From the NCBI GenBank assembly GCA_019090405.1, contig JAHRVZ010000053.1:1-12565 (forward strand): a stretch of 12,565 nucleotides of DNA, in the 5' to 3' direction. Below the pieces are notes generated by a model. That model had not been told where the DNA came from, did not search any database, and saw nothing but the letters and a program-made list of their open reading frames with translations. The stretch is from Paracoccaceae bacterium. GTDB taxonomy: Bacteria > Pseudomonadota > Alphaproteobacteria > Rhodobacterales > Rhodobacteraceae. The first letter of the stretch is position 1, and every line of letters begins with the position of its first letter. Positions 8,958 to 12,565 of the stretch are shown one piece after another. The position numbers and the translations under genes are program-made.

Positions 8958-10009
8958 CACGATTGCAAAAGATGTTCGGTCAGTTTCCGAACCGTGCTTT
9001 CGTCTTCAGAATCCAGACCAAAGTTCAGGATCACCTCCAGATCGGCGGGCTCGATTGTTGGCTTTGGCCTGCCCGCACGCGCCGTCCGCAACAGGGCATT
9101 GGCCATGATTACCCCGGTAAACTTGACCAGACGGCGGTTCGACATTTCCGAAAGGTCCTTGCGCCGCAGTTCTGTCACCAGATCGGCAAGTTTCCAGAAC
9201 AGCGGATCGGTTTCCTGCACCGTCAGTTCGCCCGCCTTTGTCATGTTATCAATCGAGCCGCGATACTGATCCAACCGCTCCAGCAGGTCGGAATAGTCGT
9301 GGCCAACGGCACCCGGCGTGGCATGGGTTTCGCGCCACGCCACTGAAACCAGTTCGGCCAGCCGCTCGGCATCCGGCGCGACGTTAAGTACCCGGCTGCG
9401 CAGCAGAAACCGGTCATAAACCGCCCCCAGCCCGTCCTCCAACGGCGGATGGTTCGATGCCGCGAACAACAGCTTCATCGGTACCCGCTGAACCTCGCCT
9501 CGGTCATGAAACTTGCGTTCGTTCATGAAGGTCAAAAGCGCATTCAGAATGGCGCTGGAGGCATTGAACACCTCGTCAAGAAACACCACCTCGGCCTTTT
9601 GCATCATCCCGGTGCTGTCGCGGATAAATTCCCGGTTCTCAGCAGCAAAAAGCCGGGCCAGATCGTAATATCCGAACAGTTCGGACGGCTCGGTGAACTG
9701 GGTCAGAAGATACTCGAAGTACCGCTCGCTCTGTATTGCGTCGGTGCCACCTGCCCCGGATGTCGTCAGGGCGTCATCATCAATCAGACCCATCAGATTG
9801 CAAAAGCTGCGGATCAGCCGCGATTTTGCTGTTCCGGGCGGGCCAATCATCACCATTGGCTCACCGGTCAGCGCGGCCAACATCATGCATTCCACCGTCG
9901 CGTCCATGCCATAAAAACGGCCCTTCAGCTCGGTTTCCAACGCGACCATTTTTTCCAGAGTCTCATGGTGGTTGCCATAGAGTGTCTGCAAAGCTTCTTT
10001 GTTGAACAA
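8957..10009 (-). CDS. MoxR/RavA-type AAA+ ATPase
   Basis: 350 residues. Visible motifs: Walker A GPPGTAKS (56-63), Walker B VVFLDE (141-146), sensor 1 FAASN (182-186, Asn186) and an arginine-finger segment VYDRFLLR (198-204). FTEPSELFG (106-113) and the ILNALLTFMNERKF block (154-167) are typical of the RavA branch of MoxR proteins. Members are hexameric ATPases working as chaperone-like remodelers with a vWA partner, usually encoded next door, as here. Length is near that of short MoxR proteins; RavA itself is longer at the C terminus. The start is a TTG with a strong GAAGGAAGGA site before it; an in-frame TAA at 10018-10016 excludes any upstream start. An internal ATG at 9949 is a weaker alternative. 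An IS5 element now lies 24 bases upstream of the start. Confidence 0.93.
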   Translation of the reverse strand: MFNKEALQTLYGNHHETLEKMVALETELKGRFYGMDATVECMMLAALTGEPMVMIGPPGTAKSRLIRSFCNLMGLIDDDALTTSGAGGTDAIQSERYFEYLLTQFTEPSELFGYYDLARLFAAENREFIRDSTGMMQKAEVVFLDEVFNASSAILNALLTFMNERKFHDRGEVQRVPMKLLFAASNHPPLEDGLGAVYDRFLLRSRVLNVAPDAERLAELVSVAWRETHATPGAVGHDYSDLLERLDQYRGSIDNMTKAGELTVQETDPLFWKLADLVTELRRKDLSEMSNRRLVKFTGVIMANALLRTARAGRPKPTIEPADLEVILNFGLDSEDESTVRKLTEHLLQS

Positions 10010-10018
10010 TTCCGTTTA

Positions 10019-10028
10019 TCCTTCCTTC
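10019..10028 (-). promoter_or_regulatory. Ribosome binding site of the moxR-type gene
   Basis: GAAGGAAGGA on the minus strand, ending 9 bases before the TTG at 10009. It supports the TTG start and lies between the IS edge and the gene, so the insertion did not remove it. Confidence 0.65.
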
Positions 10029-10033
10029 ACCAT
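10029..10033 (+). repeat. Target-site duplication, left copy (ACCAT)
   Basis: ACCAT directly abuts the left inverted repeat and is repeated at 11244-11248. Removing the IS and one copy joins the two host genes with a 25-base spacer that contains the moxR ribosome binding site. Confidence 0.7.
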
Positions 10034-10047
10034 GAGACCTCAGTATA
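10034..10047 (+). repeat. IS5 left terminal inverted repeat
   Basis: GAGACCTCAGTATA. It pairs with the right end at 11230-11243, whose reverse complement is GAGACCTCAGCATA, with one mismatch at position 11. Confidence 0.85.
10042..10047 (-). promoter_or_regulatory. Possible outward -10 element at the IS end (TATACT)
   Basis: Read on the minus strand, the IS end contains TATACT, five of six bases of the sigma-70 -10 consensus, pointing out of the element into moxR. The hexamer 17 bases upstream (ATGTTA) matches only three of six positions of TTGACA, so the promoter is weak or fortuitous by sequence. A start about 7 bases downstream would fall at the IS edge, before the moxR ribosome binding site. 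Confidence 0.25.
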
Positions 10048-10178
10048 CGGCCGACTTTCCTGTTTAACATCACCGAGTTTGAGATGGCTTTCCAGTAAAA
10101 TCGGGTATTGGCAGTTTTAGGGGCTGGATATGGTCAATTTGGCGTGGTTTCACGACCATTTCTGGATTTTGGTCACAC

Positions 10179-11186
10179 TTATCCAGCACAAGTCGAGTCT
10201 GGCAATCCGTAGAGGGTCAGGAACTTGGCCCCTTTGCGAACGTTATGGGCGATGGCTGCAATACCGTAGGCGGTCATATTCTTGGCAAGCCCCATAAACC
10301 GTGTTCGGGCTAAGCCATAACGACTTTTGTAAGTGGCAAAGGAGCGTTCACCACCCGCACGGATAACGGCGATCTCGTCATTGCGGTTGCTGTCGTCGCG
10401 CGACAGAGGTTTGTTGCGGTAGCCTTTGCGCTGCACTTTATCTGCAATACCAAAGCGTTCCAGTTTGTCGCGGGTCTCTTTCGAACTGTAAGCGGCATCC
10501 GCGTAAAGGGCGGTTTCATCGCCCAGCAAAAGCGTATCGCGCTCAACACTGTCATGCACATTCCCTGCAGTGACTGTTTGGCGTTGGATAAAACCGTCCT
10601 CGTCGACGCCCGTGTGAACCGAGTATCCATAAGTGGATTTTAGATTGCCACGACTGTCTTTTTTGACATGCCAGCCTGCTTGTTTGTCGCGCTTCGGCTG
10701 ACCGTCTTTGTCCTTGCCCGACCCGGATTGCGCGGCCTCAATCGGCGTTGCATCAATGATGTTGATGCGACCTTCCGTCAGAATAATGTTCTTGGCTTCA
10801 AGCTGACGGTTGATCTCTCCCAATAACTGTTCCCACAGATCGTGCTCAACTAGGTGATTGCGGAACCGACCCAATGTTGATGCCTCAGGGACACCGCCGC
10901 CCAGTTCAAGGTGGCAAAATTTACGGAACAGCAAATCACGATAAAGGCATTGCGACAATTCAACATCCGACAACCGATACCACACTCCCAGCAGCAAACC
11001 TCGAAACAAGATCAAAAGCGGATAGCTTGGACGGCCCGTTTTAGAGGCATAAATCGAAGACAAGGTTGGCTCTATTTTAGTCCAGTCCAAAACCGCCTCA
11101 GTGTCGTCAAGCGCATGAAGGGCTGGATGATCAAGTTCGCTGGTGGAAACGAAAAGTTCGGGCTGGGTGATAAAAGGCTTTTGCAT
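10179..11186 (-). CDS. IS5-family transposase
   Basis: 335 residues from the ATG at 11186; a TTG five codons upstream (11201) with AAGGGTGG before it is an alternative start. Catalyses cut-and-paste transposition of the element by a DDE RNase H-fold core. Catalytic residues visible: Asp145 in IIDATPIEA, Asp230 in LYADAAYSS, and Glu280 in AGGERSFATYK. In the last region R276, E280 and K287 show the R(3)E(6)K spacing of the IS4/IS5 superfamily signature. The N-terminal region GRPSYPLLILFRGLLLGVWYRLSD is characteristic of IS5-group proteins related to E. coli IS5 InsH. The gene shows no frameshift or internal stop and looks functional. It is transcribed in the same direction as the host operon. 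About 130 bases between its stop and the left repeat hold no gene. Confidence 0.93.
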   Translation of the reverse strand: MQKPFITQPELFVSTSELDHPALHALDDTEAVLDWTKIEPTLSSIYASKTGRPSYPLLILFRGLLLGVWYRLSDVELSQCLYRDLLFRKFCHLELGGGVPEASTLGRFRNHLVEHDLWEQLLGEINRQLEAKNIILTEGRINIIDATPIEAAQSGSGKDKDGQPKRDKQAGWHVKKDSRGNLKSTYGYSVHTGVDEDGFIQRQTVTAGNVHDSVERDTLLLGDETALYADAAYSSKETRDKLERFGIADKVQRKGYRNKPLSRDDSNRNDEIAVIRAGGERSFATYKSRYGLARTRFMGLAKNMTAYGIAAIAHNVRKGAKFLTLYGLPDSTCAG

Positions 11187-11229
11187 GGTCAAAACTACCA
11201 AATATTACCACCCTTGGGAATCCTCAAAT

Positions 11230-11243
11230 TATGCTGAGGTCTC
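11230..11243 (-). repeat. IS5 right terminal inverted repeat
   Basis: The reverse complement reads GAGACCTCAGCATA and matches the left repeat at 13 of 14 positions. It lies upstream of the transposase gene; a CATAAT overlap at its inner end could be part of the transposase promoter, but no good -35 is seen. Confidence 0.85.
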
Positions 11244-11248
11244 ACCAT
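11244..11248 (+). repeat. Target-site duplication, right copy (ACCAT)
   Basis: Second copy of ACCAT, immediately outside the right inverted repeat and one base short of the stop codon of the upstream gene (TAA at 11252-11250). Confidence 0.7.
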
Positions 11249-11249
11249 A

Positions 11250-12113
11250 TTAATAGTGCCCATTCAAAAGCTGTTGTGCATAGCCCGGCGTTTTGTCGCG
11301 CCAATCGTCCTGCATCTGTTCCGGGTCCGGCGCATCTGGCGACTCCGCGTCAAGCGCGTGCTTTTCACCGAAAAGATCGCCTGCAAAACCGGCCAGCGGG
11401 CGCAGCTCTTCCGACAAGGTGAAATCGGGGTGATCACCCGCCAACCGCAGCAGCCACATATCCCAGAATCCGGCCCATCCGGGTTCACTTGCCATGTGTT
11501 GCGCAATATCGCGCAGGGATTCTCTGACCTGGGGCGGCAGCCCTTCTGGCAGTCCTTTTGCCAGCGCCAGCGAGAACACGGTCGTCGGGGGCAACACAGA
11601 TGTCGGTACCCCGTCCGGGTGCAGAAACACCCGTGCCTTCAGGTGGCCGTGCATTATGCGCAGGACATCCCGCTGAAATCCGGTGTCACCAAAGGCGGTT
11701 CTGACCAGTGCAGCGCCAAAGGCATCGCTGCCGAACGGTGCCGTCCGTGCCCTTTGTCGCAGCACCCGAAGCCGCCAGATCGCCCATATCTGATCAACCG
11801 CCAAGTCGATCCGGCGCGGCGCTGCCGCCTGCGCCAACAGAAATTCTCCAAGCCGTGTATTCGGCTCAAGGGTATTGAAAGGAAATTTCTTCACCACCGC
11901 CTTTACCCCCGTCGACCGCACCGCCGAGGGCCGGGTATCTTTCCAGAGCCAACCACAAAGACCGGGCCAGGACACGTTCGCCTGACCATCCGAACCGTCG
12001 AGCAGGTTTGCCACCGCCGAGCGCCCGAGCATTTGCAACTCGCCAATGGCACCCTCCGCCACGCCGGCGTCAAAGGAAAAATCGATCTGTCCGCTCACAT
12101 CAGCTGCCATCAT
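11250..12113 (-). CDS. Hypothetical soluble protein, 287 residues, MoxR operon
   Basis: The start is taken at the first ATG of ATGATG (12113), 7 bases after the stop of the preceding membrane protein; a longer frame opens to 12176 but lies inside that gene. No strong ribosome binding site is seen, so translation may be coupled. No signal peptide or membrane segment is visible; the protein is probably cytoplasmic and mostly helical, Trp-rich (DQIWAIWRL, WAGFWDMWLLRLAG). The segment VFLHPDGVPTSVLPPTTVFSLALAKGLP separates two helical parts. The acidic C terminus (DAESPDAPDPEQMQDD) is low complexity. I do not recognise a family. Its position between a vWA-type membrane protein and moxR suggests a cofactor of the same system. 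Its 3' end is 7 bases from the IS5 element and remains intact. Confidence 0.8.
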   Translation of the reverse strand: MMAADVSGQIDFSFDAGVAEGAIGELQMLGRSAVANLLDGSDGQANVSWPGLCGWLWKDTRPSAVRSTGVKAVVKKFPFNTLEPNTRLGEFLLAQAAAPRRIDLAVDQIWAIWRLRVLRQRARTAPFGSDAFGAALVRTAFGDTGFQRDVLRIMHGHLKARVFLHPDGVPTSVLPPTTVFSLALAKGLPEGLPPQVRESLRDIAQHMASEPGWAGFWDMWLLRLAGDHPDFTLSEELRPLAGFAGDLFGEKHALDAESPDAPDPEQMQDDWRDKTPGYAQQLLNGHY

Positions 12114-12120
12114 TCGGATT

Positions 12121-12564
12121 TTAATTTGTTCTTCTTCCCTCAGCCCACAATGCAATCGCCAGAAAAGTAACGGCAAGCAGGATCAGCCAAGGGTATAAAT
12201 AACTGTATCGGACTTCGGATGCAATCCGCCCAACGTCCGGAACCTGCAGGGAAAGGTCGATACCCCCGGTCGCATGCGAAATCGTGTTCAGAACCTCTTG
12301 TTGCACGCCGAAATCGAAAATCTCAGCCCCGCCCGCCTTTGCTGAACTTTTCGGTGAAACGGCAAGACTGATGGGGATCACCTGCGGCAGCGCTCCGCTT
12401 TCCCTGAGAACAAAGACACCTTCCGCCACCTCATCCAGCGCGGGCAGCGTGACCGAGGCAGAAAAACTTCCCGGCGTTCCGGCCGGCCGGAACGTCAGGC
12501 TGATATTTTGCCCGCTTTCCAACTGTATCAGGCCCGAAATCGACGTCGTGACGGGATCGTTGAT
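12121..12564 (-). CDS. C-terminal part of a membrane-anchored vWA/BatA-like or GATase-like envelope protein (5' end outside window)
   Basis: The frame is open to the window edge with no convincing start (the first candidate is a TTG at 12522 without context), so at least 147 C-terminal residues are visible and the N terminus lies outside. The visible part is beta-rich and Ig-like (LESGQNISLTFRP, GSFSASVTLP, GVFVLRE). Then comes VLNTISHATGG, and a single hydrophobic segment near the end (YPWLILLAVTFLAIALW) before a short basic tail EGRRTN. An 'ATGG' helix-turn followed by a terminal membrane anchor recalls the tails of BatA-type vWA and GATase1-like membrane proteins found with moxR genes. This is resemblance, not a diagnostic motif; the vWA domain itself would be upstream of the window. 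The stop is 7 bases before the next gene. Confidence 0.72.
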   Translation of the reverse strand: MNDPVTTSISGLIQLESGQNISLTFRPAGTPGSFSASVTLPALDEVAEGVFVLRESGALPQVIPISLAVSPKSSAKAGGAEIFDFGVQQEVLNTISHATGGIDLSLQVPDVGRIASEVRYSYLYPWLILLAVTFLAIALWAEGRRTN

Positions 12565-12565
12565 A

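Larger units (their letters stand above)
10034..11243 (-). mobile_element. IS5-family insertion sequence, complete (about 1.21 kb)
   Basis: A single intact transposase gene is bounded by 14-bp imperfect inverted repeats (13 of 14 match, starting GAGACCTCAG) and flanked on both sides by ACCAT, read as a 5-bp target duplication. If the outermost T/A pair is counted as part of the element, the duplication is 3 bp (CCA). Size is typical of IS5-type elements. Composition is visibly more AT-rich than the surrounding genes. The element sits in the short spacer between two genes that would otherwise be about 25 bases apart, in the same orientation as the operon. Both neighbours keep full reading frames. 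Confidence 0.9.

Noticed and set aside
10131..10174. Alternating GACCA/TGGTC hairpins downstream of the transposase gene
   Set aside because: Stems are only 5 bp with long loops and there is no T-run, so a terminator or attenuator cannot be supported.
1..12565. CRISPR arrays, tRNA or rRNA genes, riboswitches, toxin-antitoxin pairs
   Set aside because: No regularly spaced repeats, tRNA-like cloverleaf or rRNA segments were seen; outside the IS there is almost no intergenic space.

Overview
The window looks like one end of a metagenome or draft-genome contig from a GC-rich alphaproteobacterium. A Rhodobacterales-type marine bacterium is my best guess, from codon and base composition and protein style only; no taxonomic marker gene is present. 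Bases 1-66 are not biological: they are an Illumina P5/Nextera adapter with index left on the contig end. All supported genes lie on the minus strand, so the biological reading order runs from high to low coordinates.

In transcription order: (1) the C-terminal end of a membrane-anchored protein that resembles the tail of vWA/BatA-type or GATase-like envelope proteins (12564-12121, cut by the window edge); (2) an unrecognised soluble protein of 287 residues (12113-11250); (3) a complete IS5-family insertion sequence (10034-11243) with inverted repeats and a 5-bp flanking duplication, clearly more AT-rich than its surroundings; (4) a MoxR/RavA-type AAA+ ATPase (10009-8957); (5) a 541-residue protein that looks like a vWA domain with a degenerate metal site (8957-7332); (6) a 698-residue helical/coiled-coil protein of unknown function (7342-5246); (7) a small protein with one membrane segment (5249-4791); (8) a protein with two membrane segments and a large helical cytoplasmic domain (4794-3664); (9) a very large signal-anchored beta-propeller-like protein (3667-67), which loses its C terminus where the contig ends in adapter.

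Genes 4 to 9 form a tightly packed unit in which every stop codon overlaps the next start. Before the IS arrived, genes 2 and 4 were separated by only about 25 bases, so the whole set was probably one operon. The predicted arrangement is a cytoplasmic AAA+/vWA chaperone pair, a cytoplasmic coiled-coil partner, two inner-membrane proteins, and a periplasmic propeller sensor or scaffold. This resembles the RavA-ViaA and MoxR-vWA-beta-propeller ternary system themes, but with several components I cannot name. It is the candidate undescribed system in this window. The IS5 copy sits in the short spacer just upstream of the moxR ribosome binding site, leaves all reading frames intact, and may carry an outward promoter element.
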